Source: Planctomycetaceae bacterium
GTDB taxonomy: Bacteria > Planctomycetota > Planctomycetia > Pirellulales > Pirellulaceae
Reading direction: 5' to 3'
DNA: 64,000 nt
Assembly: GCA_020638995.1 (NCBI GenBank)
Contig: JACKHM010000002.1
Coordinates: forward strand, 868,001 to 932,000
Part shown: one piece after another, positions 1-8,473 of the stretch
Layout: every line of letters begins with the position of its first letter
Numbering within the stretch: the stretch's first letter is position 1
The notes under the pieces: generated by a model
Databases searched by the model: none
What the model saw: only the letters and a program-made list of their open reading frames with translations
What the model was told of the DNA's origin: nothing
Made by a program: the position numbers and the translations under genes

Positions 1-474
1 CTCAGGCGAGCCGCCTCGCCTCGCAAACTGGATACCATGTTCGCGAAGAATCGCGAAGGCCAACGGCGTAGTGGCGTTTCCCGGGTAAGCAAAGCTCACT
101 GGTGTTGGAATCTCATACTGCTGACATCGTTCGTTGATCCCGGACAATTGTTGGGGCAGCTTCGCGACAGTCTTCTCGGTAATACCCATGTGATCACGCG
201 TGTGGTTCCCTATTTCGAACCCGTCTCGATGTAACTGCGCAATCTCCTCCCAACTCATGTAGTCCGTTTTGTTGTCCGTAAAATCGAAGCCTTCCGTGAT
301 GAAAAACGTCGCGCCAAAGTCATACTTTTTCAGGATCGGACGCACAACCGTGAAGTGCGATTTGGCCGAATCATCGAAAGTTAAGACAACGAGTTTTTCG
401 GGTAACGGCTCGAAGCCCACGACAACATTCGCGAGGAGCACGACCGCAGCTAGCAGCAACCAGCGAATTGACAT
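1..474 (-). CDS. polysaccharide deacetylase (NodB homology), 3' part cut by window edge
   Basis: Reading the minus strand from the ATG at 474 gives an open frame that runs off the window start, so about 158 N-terminal residues are visible. It opens with a hydrophobic signal peptide (MSIRWLLLAAVVLLANVVVG), then LTFDD, the first NodB-homology motif carrying the catalytic and metal-binding aspartates. GNHTRDH follows about 70 residues later and supplies the two metal-binding histidines, and FAYPGN is the third family motif. The family removes acyl groups from N-acetyl sugars in polysaccharides such as peptidoglycan, chitin or exopolysaccharide. The signal peptide implies action outside the cytoplasm. 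The substrate cannot be told. It is divergent from csrA. Confidence 0.88.
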   Translation of the reverse strand, partial: MSIRWLLLAAVVLLANVVVGFEPLPEKLVVLTFDDSAKSHFTVVRPILKKYDFGATFFITEGFDFTDNKTDYMSWEEIAQLHRDGFEIGNHTRDHMGITEKTVAKLPQQLSGINERCQQYEIPTPVSFAYPGNATTPLAFAILREHGIQFARRGGSPE

Positions 475-808
475 GTGAAACTCAAATCTGTTAGGCAAAT
501 GAACGCTTCTACGAACCAAGCCAACAAAGTATCACGACGCACACTCACCGTCGAACCACCAGGATGAGCGGTCACTCACCAGACTGTCCCGTACTAGGTT
601 CCACATCGAAATCGTCGATTTCAAGCCTCGATCAACACATTCCTTCGATGCAGAATGGTGACACTAAAGTGTTTTACCTCAGATACTTGCATAGATTCTC
701 GCAAGACGCCAGCGAGGGGGAGACATTAGATCCGCCGCAGCGTCTGTGTAGGTTGCCTCGCTCCGGTGCGTAGAATACGGATGTTTCGACACGAAGAGCA
801 CCTCTGAA
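475..808. other. divergent intergenic region, nothing recognised
   Basis: This 334-base gap separates the minus-strand deacetylase from plus-strand csrA and must hold both promoters. I saw no convincing -35/-10 pair with normal spacing, no RNA gene and no repeat. Short open frames here have no protein-like composition. Confidence 0.5.
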
Positions 809-1018
809 ATGTTAGTTCTATCCCGAAAAAAAAATGAACAAATTGTGATTGGCGACGGCATCGTCATTACCATCGTTGATGTTCGCGCCGACAAAGTTCG
901 TATCGGGATTGAAGCACCGGCACACGTCCCCGTCCATCGCCACGAAGTCTACTTGGCGCTTCAGAAAGATTCGCAGTCGCCTCCTGCATCCGTAAATGAA
1001 GTTCGACAGTCGGATTGA
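809..1018 (+). CDS. csrA: carbon storage regulator CsrA
   Basis: This 69-residue protein begins MLVLSRKKNEQIVIGDGI, the unmistakable CsrA/RsmA start, and has the RIGIEAP strand and the VHRHEVY segment that complete the family's RNA-binding beta-sheet. CsrA dimers bind GGA motifs in mRNA leaders and change translation or stability; in many bacteria this controls carbon storage, motility and biofilm. Length is normal, with a short polar tail after residue 55. No strong Shine-Dalgarno sequence precedes the ATG. The nearby pilus and glycogen genes are classic types of Csr target, but no site was demonstrated. Confidence 0.95.
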   Translation: MLVLSRKKNEQIVIGDGIVITIVDVRADKVRIGIEAPAHVPVHRHEVYLALQKDSQSPPASVNEVRQSD

Positions 1019-1097
1019 CCGCTCGCAGGACACAGCTCGTTGCATTCGCTACAATCTCTCGCAAAACGCTTGCCCTGGCAATTTTGGCGAACGAGAG

Positions 1098-1781
1098 ATG
1101 TCTACAAAGCAAAGGGTTGTATCGCCCGGTGCCAGCTCGCGCACGGTACGAACCGCCGAGGGTGAGGCGCTTGAGGTACCATCAACCTGGGAGCTGTTAC
1201 CGCCCGGGGACGCGGCTTTGACGCGTCGAGTTAAAGCGAGTGGTCCTTGCTGGACCGTCCAACAAAAACGCGGTCGCAAGTTGTTTTCGCTGGGCGTGTG
1301 GGCCCCGAGAGCGACTATCTCGACGATTCGGGAGGCCTTAGAGGCGGAGCGTTCCAGCGAGGCGTACGCCAAGCGTCGGGAACGCGAACTCGAACGGCGC
1401 AATGCAAAACAAGACGAGTATGTTTGCACTTTCAAGGACGCCGTGTTGGATTATCTGGATTTTCATAGCAACTACTCTGAGCTTGCGGAGCGGATGGCTG
1501 TCGCAGTGACCCGCCATGCCACGCCGGTCGGAAGCGGCACCGTCGCGAGGACACAACGAATTCCGATCGAGAAGCGAGCTGAGTCGGCTGTCATTGCATG
1601 GATGCGTCATCAGACGACCACCTACGACGATATGGATATTCCACGAGTGAAGGGAAAACGACGCGAAATTCGTCAGCTACTGGCAGAACAGTCGCGTCGT
1701 CTGTTGCAGCGGTATCGGATTGGAGAGCAAGTTGCCTCGGACAAGTGCCCGCTGCGTGAGGCGCTCGAGACATGTTTGTAA
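1098..1781 (+). CDS. DUF2293 domain protein
   Basis: The 227-residue frame starts at the ATG at 1098, preceded by a GAGAG purine run; an upstream in-frame ATG at 996 would overlap csrA and gives an unlikely leader. The N-terminal half is charged with a likely helical stretch near residues 85-100 (EAERSSEAYAKRRERELERR). The C-terminal half carries the DUF2293 signature: VIAWMRHQTTTYDD, then IPRVKGKRREIRQLLAEQS. The family is found in bacteria and fungi and has no assigned function; the basic helical C-terminus suggests nucleic-acid or ribosome contact, which is inference only. It ends 74 bases before the likely start of the acetyltransferase gene and may be co-transcribed with it. Confidence 0.75.
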   Translation: MSTKQRVVSPGASSRTVRTAEGEALEVPSTWELLPPGDAALTRRVKASGPCWTVQQKRGRKLFSLGVWAPRATISTIREALEAERSSEAYAKRRERELERRNAKQDEYVCTFKDAVLDYLDFHSNYSELAERMAVAVTRHATPVGSGTVARTQRIPIEKRAESAVIAWMRHQTTTYDDMDIPRVKGKRREIRQLLAEQSRRLLQRYRIGEQVASDKCPLREALETCL

Positions 1782-1855
1782 CTGCGCAATCGATTACATT
1801 GAAGAGGCGAATTTCAAACGAACCAATTCATGATCCTTCGCGAAGTGAGTGCTGC

Positions 1856-2347
1856 GTGAACTTGACCATCCGTCCATACCAGCCATCCGACCTCGATACG
1901 ATCAAACGTCTCACCGTCGAAGGGTTTGATGGCGTTTCGATTGATCGAAATATCGAGGACAACTTCGGGCCGATAAATCGCCGTGACTGGCGTTGGCGCA
2001 AGACGCGACATATCGATTTCGACGTAGCGCGTGATCCCGGGGGCGTATTCGTCGCGGAATGCGAGGGGGAGGTCGTCGGATACATCACGACGTTTCGAGA
2101 CCGCGACGCGGGCATGGGGCTGATACCCAACCTAGCCGTGGACGCAGATTATCGGGGAAACGGCATCGGCAGGAAGCTGATCGAGTACGCGCTCAAGCAC
2201 TTTCGTGAGGTCGGGCTAACACACGCCAAGATCGAGACGCTCGAACAGAATGAGGTCGGACAAGGCCTGTATCCTTCTCTCGGATTCCGGGAGGTGGCCA
2301 GACAGATTCACTACTGCATGGCGCTAGATTCCTTCGATGACGGCTAA
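1856..2347 (+). CDS. GNAT family N-acetyltransferase
   Basis: The GNAT fold is clear: an N-terminal strand LTIRPYQPSDLDTIKRL, the central FVAECEGEVVGYITTF, and motif A, NLAVDADYRGNGIGRKLIEY, whose R-G-N-G-I-G loop binds the acetyl-CoA pyrophosphate. The family moves an acetyl group from acetyl-CoA to an amine. I chose the GTG at 1856 because the protein then begins directly at the first GNAT strand; an ATG at 1772 overlapping the DUF2293 gene would add 28 residues with no domain. The substrate cannot be predicted. The end (IHYCMALDSFDDG) is typical for a single-domain member of about 163 residues. Confidence 0.85.
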   Translation: MNLTIRPYQPSDLDTIKRLTVEGFDGVSIDRNIEDNFGPINRRDWRWRKTRHIDFDVARDPGGVFVAECEGEVVGYITTFRDRDAGMGLIPNLAVDADYRGNGIGRKLIEYALKHFREVGLTHAKIETLEQNEVGQGLYPSLGFREVARQIHYCMALDSFDDG

Positions 2348-2477
2348 CCGTTGATAGGGTTGGCCCCCGACGCTGATCGATTACCCCCTGTTGGAACTGT
2401 ATTCATCGCGAGTCGTTTCTGCGATATTGCTGGAGTTGTAGCGATTCGAAGATATTTTATTCTCCACCTAGTGGGTT

Positions 2478-3104
2478 ATGTCGATGCGCATAATTGTCGC
2501 CGACGACAGGGACCTAATTCGAGCTGGATTGCGAGAATACACTCGCAGTACAGATCTGGAGTTGGTTGGCGAGGGAACGATCAGCGAGACATCGCAGCTG
2601 CTCGACGAGTCAGGCCCCATTGACTTGCTCATCCTGGGAATCGAACCCCCAGGTACGACAGGACTGGGGGTTATCGAAAGACTAAAGGCTTCGGGGCAAC
2701 GGCCTGTCATTCTTATCTATGCAGCGCGTACAAGTTCTGAGTTGATTGCAAAGGCGATTGCGGACGGCGTCGGCGGTTTGCTCACGCATGATGCGACGCA
2801 CGAGACGTTCCTTCAGAGCTGTCGCAGTGTCGCGTCCGGTGAGACGCTTTGGTCGCGAGAGGATCTTCGTCGCGCGGGATCGGTGGGCCGGTTGACGGAT
2901 TCCGGGACGGATGTTCAGCTGACGAGGCGCGAAAGTGAAGTGATCGTAAAGATGGTCGAAGGGTTGACCAACAAGCAGATCGCGCAGAGCTTAGAAATCA
3001 GCTATGAGACGGTTAAAGAACACGTACAACACATCCTCAGAAAACTAGGCGTTACCGACCGTACGCAGGCGGCAGTGTGGGCAGTACGACACGGACTCGC
3101 ATAA
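2478..3104 (+). CDS. LuxR/NarL-type regulator with a degenerate receiver domain
   Basis: Residues 1-120 have the receiver fold (MRIIVADDRDLIRAGLREY) and residues 148-208 a LuxR helix-turn-helix (LTRRESEVIVKMVEGLTNKQ, then TVKEHVQHILRKLGV). The acidic pair D9-D10 is kept. The phospho-acceptor aspartate is replaced by glycine (LILGIEPP, G54), the switch Ser/Thr position is Y81-A82, and the invariant lysine is threonine (LLTHDA, T103). The protein should therefore bind DNA but not be switched by ordinary phosphorylation. The gene stands alone with no kinase beside it. Its target genes are unknown. The closely following enolase-superfamily gene lies 78 bases downstream. Confidence 0.9.
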   Translation: MSMRIIVADDRDLIRAGLREYTRSTDLELVGEGTISETSQLLDESGPIDLLILGIEPPGTTGLGVIERLKASGQRPVILIYAARTSSELIAKAIADGVGGLLTHDATHETFLQSCRSVASGETLWSREDLRRAGSVGRLTDSGTDVQLTRRESEVIVKMVEGLTNKQIAQSLEISYETVKEHVQHILRKLGVTDRTQAAVWAVRHGLA

Positions 3105-3182
3105 GTTGCCCTCCTCAGAACGCCATCCCTTCGCCCGCACATCATCCTCGGTTGGCAAATCCTCTTTTTGTTGAACTGAACC

Positions 3183-4535
3183 ATGAGCAAGCTAACAGAC
3201 ATCCGACTCAAACAAGTAACATGCGACGAAGAACGAATCGAGTATCGGACGCCCATCAAATTCGGCGGCCGCGTTGTTAACGACGCCGTCTTATTCAACG
3301 TCACCGTGGAAGTAGAAACCAAAGATGGGCGCCGCGGTCGTGGGTTTGGTTCTATGCCCATGGGAAACGTCTGGAGTTGGCCGAGCACAACGATGTCCGG
3401 TGACGAGACGCTTGCGGCAATGCTCGAGTTTGCCAAGCAAGTCGTGGCCGCAGCTAACTCATCGGATCTCGTTGGCCACCCGCTCGAAATTACTCACGCT
3501 TTGGCTGCTGATCATCCTGCGATTCTTGCTTCGGTCAACTCCAAGCTAACGCTCAAGGAACCCATGCCACGATTGGCACAACTCGTTGCAGCGAGCCCGC
3601 TGGAAGCTGCGATTTATGACGCGTACGGCAAGACTTTGGGGCACAACTCTTACAACTTGCTCGGAGCGGAATTCACCAACTCGGATCTCGCGGGGTATCT
3701 AACTCCTGAATTCAAGGGCGAATACTTGGATCAATATACAAGTCGCGAGTGCAAAGCACGGATGCCCCTGTATCACCTGGTTGGTGCGCTCGACCCGCTG
3801 ACGCCCGCAGATGTCACGTCGCGAATAAACGACGGGCTTCCAGAGACCTTGGGCGAGTGGATCATCGCAGACGGTTTAACACATTTAAAAATCAAGTTGA
3901 ACGGCGATGATTTGGTATGGGATGTCGCTCGTGTTGCTTCCGTCGAGCAAGCGGCTGCCGAAGCCCAAGCGATAAGGGGTTGTGACACATGGCACTACTC
4001 GCTCGATTTCAATGAGAAGTGCGCAAACGTCCAATACGTTCTGGAGTTCCTAGCAAAAGTCGAAGAAGCCTCGCCTAGCGCCCTGCGGCGCGTTCACTAC
4101 ATCGAGCAACCGACGCATCGCGATTTGCGGGCCAACCCGGAAAACCGAATGCACGAAGCGGCGAAGATCAAACCGGTCGTCATCGACGAATCACTCGTCG
4201 ATTTGGAGAGTTTGTTACTCGCCCGGGAGCAAGGCTACTCGGGCGTCGCGCTGAAAGCGTGCAAAGGCCATAGCGAAGCGTTGCTGATGGGCGCAGCCGC
4301 ACAGAAGTTCGGTCTGTTTCTCTGCGTCCAGGATTTGACTTGTGTGGGTGCTTCACTACTTCATTCGGCAAGTCTCGCTGCTCGCATTCCCACCGTCGCC
4401 GCGATCGAAGGGAACGGGCGACAATACTGCCCAATAGGTAACCGTGGTTGGGACGAACGCTTTCCGGGCATGTTCCACATCACAGACGGAACGGTCGCAA
4501 CAAGCGAACTGAATGGACCGGGATTGGGGTTTTAG
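3183..4535 (+). CDS. mandelate racemase / muconate lactonizing enzyme family (enolase superfamily)
   Basis: This 450-residue protein has the full enolase-superfamily active-site series: K236-x-K238 (HLKIKLNG), metal ligands D275 (YSLDFNEK), E308 (HYIEQPT) and D335 (VIDES), and a second lysine K358 (ALKACKG). The K-x-K plus distal lysine pattern marks the MLE subgroup, whose members are epimerases, cycloisomerases and synthases that abstract a proton alpha to a carboxylate. The N-terminal capping domain is longer than usual and the barrel contains extra segments, so the substrate cannot be named from family alone. There is no transporter or catabolic gene beside it. It faces a convergent gene 54 bases downstream. 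Confidence 0.85.
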   Translation: MSKLTDIRLKQVTCDEERIEYRTPIKFGGRVVNDAVLFNVTVEVETKDGRRGRGFGSMPMGNVWSWPSTTMSGDETLAAMLEFAKQVVAAANSSDLVGHPLEITHALAADHPAILASVNSKLTLKEPMPRLAQLVAASPLEAAIYDAYGKTLGHNSYNLLGAEFTNSDLAGYLTPEFKGEYLDQYTSRECKARMPLYHLVGALDPLTPADVTSRINDGLPETLGEWIIADGLTHLKIKLNGDDLVWDVARVASVEQAAAEAQAIRGCDTWHYSLDFNEKCANVQYVLEFLAKVEEASPSALRRVHYIEQPTHRDLRANPENRMHEAAKIKPVVIDESLVDLESLLLAREQGYSGVALKACKGHSEALLMGAAAQKFGLFLCVQDLTCVGASLLHSASLAARIPTVAAIEGNGRQYCPIGNRGWDERFPGMFHITDGTVATSELNGPGLGF

Positions 4536-4589
4536 AAACGTACCGATCCTGGCATCTCACCCGACGAGCCGATGCTCTTTTCCGATCGT

Positions 4590-5606
4590 CTATCTTCGCA
4601 AACTTAGCGGCTTGCGAGTTGGAGCGGTCTCGAAGAGCTGACTAGCGTTTTGCGTCAGCGGCCCCGTCGTAACGACGGGAACGGTAACTATCGGAGTCAC
4701 TTGCATGCGTTCTGACACAATATCTCGACCAGCATTACGCAGCGCCGCGCGATGATTCACTTCGGTAGCGATCTTCGCGAATCGGTCGCGAATCGGCTCT
4801 TCGACATTAGTCAATCGACCGGCAAGTTGTTGTATTCCCTCGGCACGGTTTTCCGCCGCCACTGAAACTTGGCTGAGAAATCGAGTGGACTCCGTGAAAT
4901 TGTGATCCGCGGACTTGCCTACAAGTGGGTGCAGTGTTTTCGCAATTATTTCAGCTCCAACGCTATCCAGCTGTACAAACATATCAAGGCGGTTTGTTAC
5001 GAATATCTGCTGGTCTTCGGTGCGGCTGTAATCGGAATTTAGGACCATGACACAACTGCCTCTGATCAGATTACGTAGAAGGGGACCTTCGTAACTGCCT
5101 TCCGCATAGTAGACGTGTGTGCTTTGATCACCATAAACAAGTTGAACATCGCAAACCGTCCCAGCACCATCTGATGCCTTGAACGTGTAGTCACCCGTGC
5201 GTTGCATCTGAACCTTGGTAACACCCATCAATTGCCACATATTGACAATGACCTCTGGGTACCGCACCAAAAACACGTGCATATCTGGATCCGACTCGAC
5301 GACCGTCACCGGCAATTGACGGTAGATGCTCGGTTGAGAAACGACGGGCCAGAGCTTCGCTTGCGTCTGTTCTGTCAGCTGATCGAAAGGGATAGAGTTT
5401 ATCGCTTCGTTCCGAGACTGCTGGTCTAGAATCGCTTGGCCGAGCGGTGCGGCCAGGGCGGTACCCCCGACGGCGATACCAGCTGCGGTGGCAATGGTAA
5501 CGAACAGAGCCCGTCTGGCTTGCCTCGCAAACCGGATCATCGTTGCCTGAAAGAGAGCGCAGACGCACCTCCAGACAGGCTGCATTGGCAGCACCTGTTT
5601 AGACAT
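4590..5606 (-). CDS. secreted protein of unknown function
   Basis: I do not recognise this family. The protein has a basic N-terminus followed by a hydrophobic stretch and an Ala-x-Ala cleavage region (FVTIATAAGIAVGGTALAA), so it is probably exported. The mature part, about 280 residues, is well mixed in composition with no low-complexity tract; it includes FLVRYPEVIVNMWQLMGV and two cysteines that could form a disulfide (GTVCDVQ and RGSCVMV). I used the ATG at 5606, which has a run of seven G just upstream; an ATG at 5540 would leave a more typical signal peptide and is equally possible. It is transcribed divergently from the sirtuin gene. Confidence 0.6.
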   Translation of the reverse strand: MSKQVLPMQPVWRCVCALFQATMIRFARQARRALFVTIATAAGIAVGGTALAAPLGQAILDQQSRNEAINSIPFDQLTEQTQAKLWPVVSQPSIYRQLPVTVVESDPDMHVFLVRYPEVIVNMWQLMGVTKVQMQRTGDYTFKASDGAGTVCDVQLVYGDQSTHVYYAEGSYEGPLLRNLIRGSCVMVLNSDYSRTEDQQIFVTNRLDMFVQLDSVGAEIIAKTLHPLVGKSADHNFTESTRFLSQVSVAAENRAEGIQQLAGRLTNVEEPIRDRFAKIATEVNHRAALRNAGRDIVSERMQVTPIVTVPVVTTGPLTQNASQLFETAPTRKPLSLRR

Positions 5607-5855
5607 ATCCCCCCCTGTCATTCGCGTGCCGCGATGGCGGCACGTGAAACTGTACCAATCGTTTTGATTATTCGGTCACGATACGGGGTGTTCTGCAATC
5701 AATTGACGAGCTGGCACGAAAGGTTTGTTAACGAACTTGCCGCACTGACATCCGAATTCACTAACGTCACTTGATTCCTCGCTAGCAAACCGCTCCCTCG
5801 AATTTGGTTTCACCCAGTCGCTGTTTCGAACCGTGCGATCGGCTACAATTCCGCC

Positions 5856-6614
5856 ATGACATCCGTATTGCTCCAACGAGTAGCCAATTGGCTCGCCGAG
5901 TCGAGTACCATTGTCGCATTCACGGGCGCTGGCATCAGCACGGAGAGCGGCATTCCCGACTTTCGTTCGCCGGGCGGGGTGTGGGCAACGAGCCAGCCCG
6001 TCTATTTTGACGAGTTCCTTAGCAGCGAGGAGGCCCGTTACGAGTACTGGAGACAGAAAGCATTGTCGCATCGCGACTTTGCTGACGCGATCCCAAACGC
6101 CGGGCACCAAGTCCTGGCCGGCTGGGAGCGGGCTGGAACATTGCACGCGGTAATAACGCAGAATATCGACGGACTGCATCAACTCGCCGGCAGCAGCCAT
6201 GTCTTCGAGTTGCACGGTACGGCACGGTACGTTGCATGTCTAAACTGCGAGTCCCGCTATGAAGCCGACGAGATGGTCACTCGTTTTCTTAAACACAGTA
6301 GTCCTCCTCCGTGCCCTGAGTGCGGAGGCTTGTTGAAACACGCCACCATTTCGTTCGGTCAGTCATTACCGGCCCAAGTCTTGCAAGATTCAATGGAATT
6401 GGCACGAAGTTCCGACGTATTTCTCGCGATGGGCTCTTCGTTAGTTGTCCACCCGGCTGCAAGTTTACCATTGCTTGCAAAACAATCGGGAGCTCGGCTC
6501 GTAATCATCAATCGCGACGCCACTCCACAAGACGATTCTGCGGACGTCGTCATTAACGCATCCGTGGGTGAGACTCTGTCTAAAATCGATGAACTTTTGA
6601 AAGGGTGTGTCTAG
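5856..6614 (+). CDS. Sir2-family NAD-dependent protein deacylase (sirtuin)
   Basis: All sirtuin landmarks are present in 252 residues: the NAD-binding GAGIS loop (24-28) and GIPDFR (32-37), TQNIDGLH (101-108), the catalytic H120 (FELHGT), and four zinc cysteines C128, C131, C153 and C156. Sirtuins remove acetyl or other acyl groups from protein lysines using NAD, releasing nicotinamide and O-acyl-ADP-ribose. The stop codon overlaps the earliest start of the acyl-CoA ligase gene by eight bases, so the two are probably translationally coupled. Bacterial sirtuins are known to reactivate acylated acyl-CoA synthetases, which makes the neighbour a plausible substrate. That link is inference. Confidence 0.93.
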   Translation: MTSVLLQRVANWLAESSTIVAFTGAGISTESGIPDFRSPGGVWATSQPVYFDEFLSSEEARYEYWRQKALSHRDFADAIPNAGHQVLAGWERAGTLHAVITQNIDGLHQLAGSSHVFELHGTARYVACLNCESRYEADEMVTRFLKHSSPPPCPECGGLLKHATISFGQSLPAQVLQDSMELARSSDVFLAMGSSLVVHPAASLPLLAKQSGARLVIINRDATPQDDSADVVINASVGETLSKIDELLKGCV

Positions 6615-8292
6615 GGTGATGACCACCAGCGATCCCACCTCGATCGTTTCGATGCTCGCGACGCGACTCGCGGAAAGTGCAGATCGGGAAGCGATTTGGA
6701 CAAAGTCAGACGAATGGTACTCTCGAACTTGGAGCGAAGTCGGTCGCGATGCACTGCGATTGGCAAAGTGGATGGTCTCGCAGGGCGTCGAGTGCGGTGA
6801 TCGCGTAGCGCAACTTTCGGAGAATCGATACGAATGGATTATCACCGATCTGGCAACACACATCATTGGCGGAGTGCATGTTCCGATTCACGCTCCCTTA
6901 ACCGGTACACAAGCCTCATTTCAGATTCGCGCCAGCGGCTCTCGGCTCGTGTTGCTCTCGACCAACGAACAAGTTGAGAAACTAGCGGCATGTGGAGAAG
7001 AGCTACCAAGTCAGACGCGGTACTATTCGTACGATCCAACGCTACAGGTGATCGGTACTCAACGATGTGAGTGCCTTCCCCAAGTTCTGGCGGCGTTCGA
7101 CGAACGCGGTTGCGACGAGCTACTCCAAAGGGCCGTTGCCAATGCAACAGGCGACGACTTAGTAACGATCCTTTATACATCCGGAACGACCGGCGAGCCC
7201 AAGGGAGTGATGCTGAGCAACCGCAATCTGGTCTCAAACACACTTGCGGCAGCGAAGCCATTGATGCAAAGTCCGGAGGATGTCCGCCTCACGTTTCTTC
7301 CTCTTAGTCATATCTTTGCCCGCACCTGTGACCTCTACACGTGGCTGGCGTCCGGATCGCAACTGGCACTAGCGGAATCGAAGGAAACGGTCATTGCAGA
7401 CTGCGCGAGTGTTCGACCGACACTTCTGAACGCGGTACCGTACTTCTTCGAGAAGCTCTCACACGCGTTGGCATCGGTGGATTTCACGGCAAACCCAAAC
7501 GCGTTGAAAGAGGCGTTGGGCGGAAGGATTCGACTTTGTTGCTCCGGGGGTGCGGCGTTACCGAATCACGTCTTTGACTTTTTCACGAGCCATGGTGTTC
7601 CTCTGCTGCAAGGTTACGGTTTAACTGAAACTTCGCCGGTGATCACTCTTTCGACCGAGCAAAGCGTCAAGCGAGGTGCCGTCGGTCGCGCGATACCCGA
7701 CATCGATCTAAAGATAGAAGAAGACGGCGAGATCTCGACGCGGGGTCCCCATGTGATGCTCGGTTACTTCAACAATCAAGCAGCAACCGACGAAGTCCTC
7801 CGCGATGGTTGGTTTCGTACCGGAGACTTAGGTCGCTTGGACGAAGACGGTTTTCTGTTCATCACCGGACGGAAGAAGGAAATCATCGTGACGTCAGGAG
7901 GCAAGAATGTCGCACCTGGCTATCTAGAATCCTTACTTGCACAAGACGCTCTGATCGCCCAAGCGGTAGTTTTCGGTGACGATAGAAAATTCTTGACGGC
8001 ATTGATCGTCCCGGAGATGTCAGCCTTGACCAAAGAACTTAACTTGCCGCAAGCCAACCTCGCAGACGCGCAGGATATCCTCGCGAGCCGCGAAACTGTG
8101 ATGCTGTTTGAAGATCGGATTGCGTCGAGGCTTGCAGATGTTTCGCACTACGAGCAAATTCAGAAATTCACGTTGATGAGCCGCAGTTTCACGATCGAAT
8201 CCGGCGAGATGACTCCGAAGCTCACACTTCGTCGCGACGTCATCCGGACAAACTGTCAGCATCTCATAGACGCTATGTATCTGGAGCAGTAA
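6607..8292 (+). CDS. AMP-forming long-chain acyl-CoA synthetase
   Basis: The protein belongs to the ANL adenylating superfamily: ILYTSGTTGEPKGVMLSN is the P-loop, GYGLTETSPV the substrate/ATP motif, and FRTGDLGRLDEDGFLFITGR the hinge region. The overall layout, including ITGRKKEIIVTSGGKNVAP, matches bacterial FadD/FAA-type long-chain enzymes that make acyl-CoA from fatty acid, ATP and CoA. Start choice is open: GTG 6607 (overlapping the sirtuin stop), GTG 6616 or ATG 6619. One oddity is the C-terminal motif EMTPKLTLRR, where the usual catalytic lysine of TPTLKLKR-type motifs is a threonine with a lysine two residues earlier. An acyl-CoA dehydrogenase follows, which fits fatty-acid oxidation. 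Confidence 0.92.
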   Translation: MSRVMTTSDPTSIVSMLATRLAESADREAIWTKSDEWYSRTWSEVGRDALRLAKWMVSQGVECGDRVAQLSENRYEWIITDLATHIIGGVHVPIHAPLTGTQASFQIRASGSRLVLLSTNEQVEKLAACGEELPSQTRYYSYDPTLQVIGTQRCECLPQVLAAFDERGCDELLQRAVANATGDDLVTILYTSGTTGEPKGVMLSNRNLVSNTLAAAKPLMQSPEDVRLTFLPLSHIFARTCDLYTWLASGSQLALAESKETVIADCASVRPTLLNAVPYFFEKLSHALASVDFTANPNALKEALGGRIRLCCSGGAALPNHVFDFFTSHGVPLLQGYGLTETSPVITLSTEQSVKRGAVGRAIPDIDLKIEEDGEISTRGPHVMLGYFNNQAATDEVLRDGWFRTGDLGRLDEDGFLFITGRKKEIIVTSGGKNVAPGYLESLLAQDALIAQAVVFGDDRKFLTALIVPEMSALTKELNLPQANLADAQDILASRETVMLFEDRIASRLADVSHYEQIQKFTLMSRSFTIESGEMTPKLTLRRDVIRTNCQHLIDAMYLEQ

Positions 8293-8473
8293 AGACTCAC
8301 TCGGTCGGCACAACCGTTACAGCCAACACTGGTCGCGCAGTCCCAACAGTTGGTGGCTGCTTTCATTGGCCGCTCTCGCTGGTCGCGTGCGATATGATTC
8401 TAGTGGCTCATGGCTACTGCAATTGCTGCCACGTCGCCCAGTTGATGTCAGTCACCTGCCGGAGGGTTTCAAC

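Noticed and set aside
5676..6215. 179-codon minus-strand frame overlapping the sirtuin gene
   Set aside because: The plus strand encodes all sirtuin motifs in this segment; the minus product resembles nothing.
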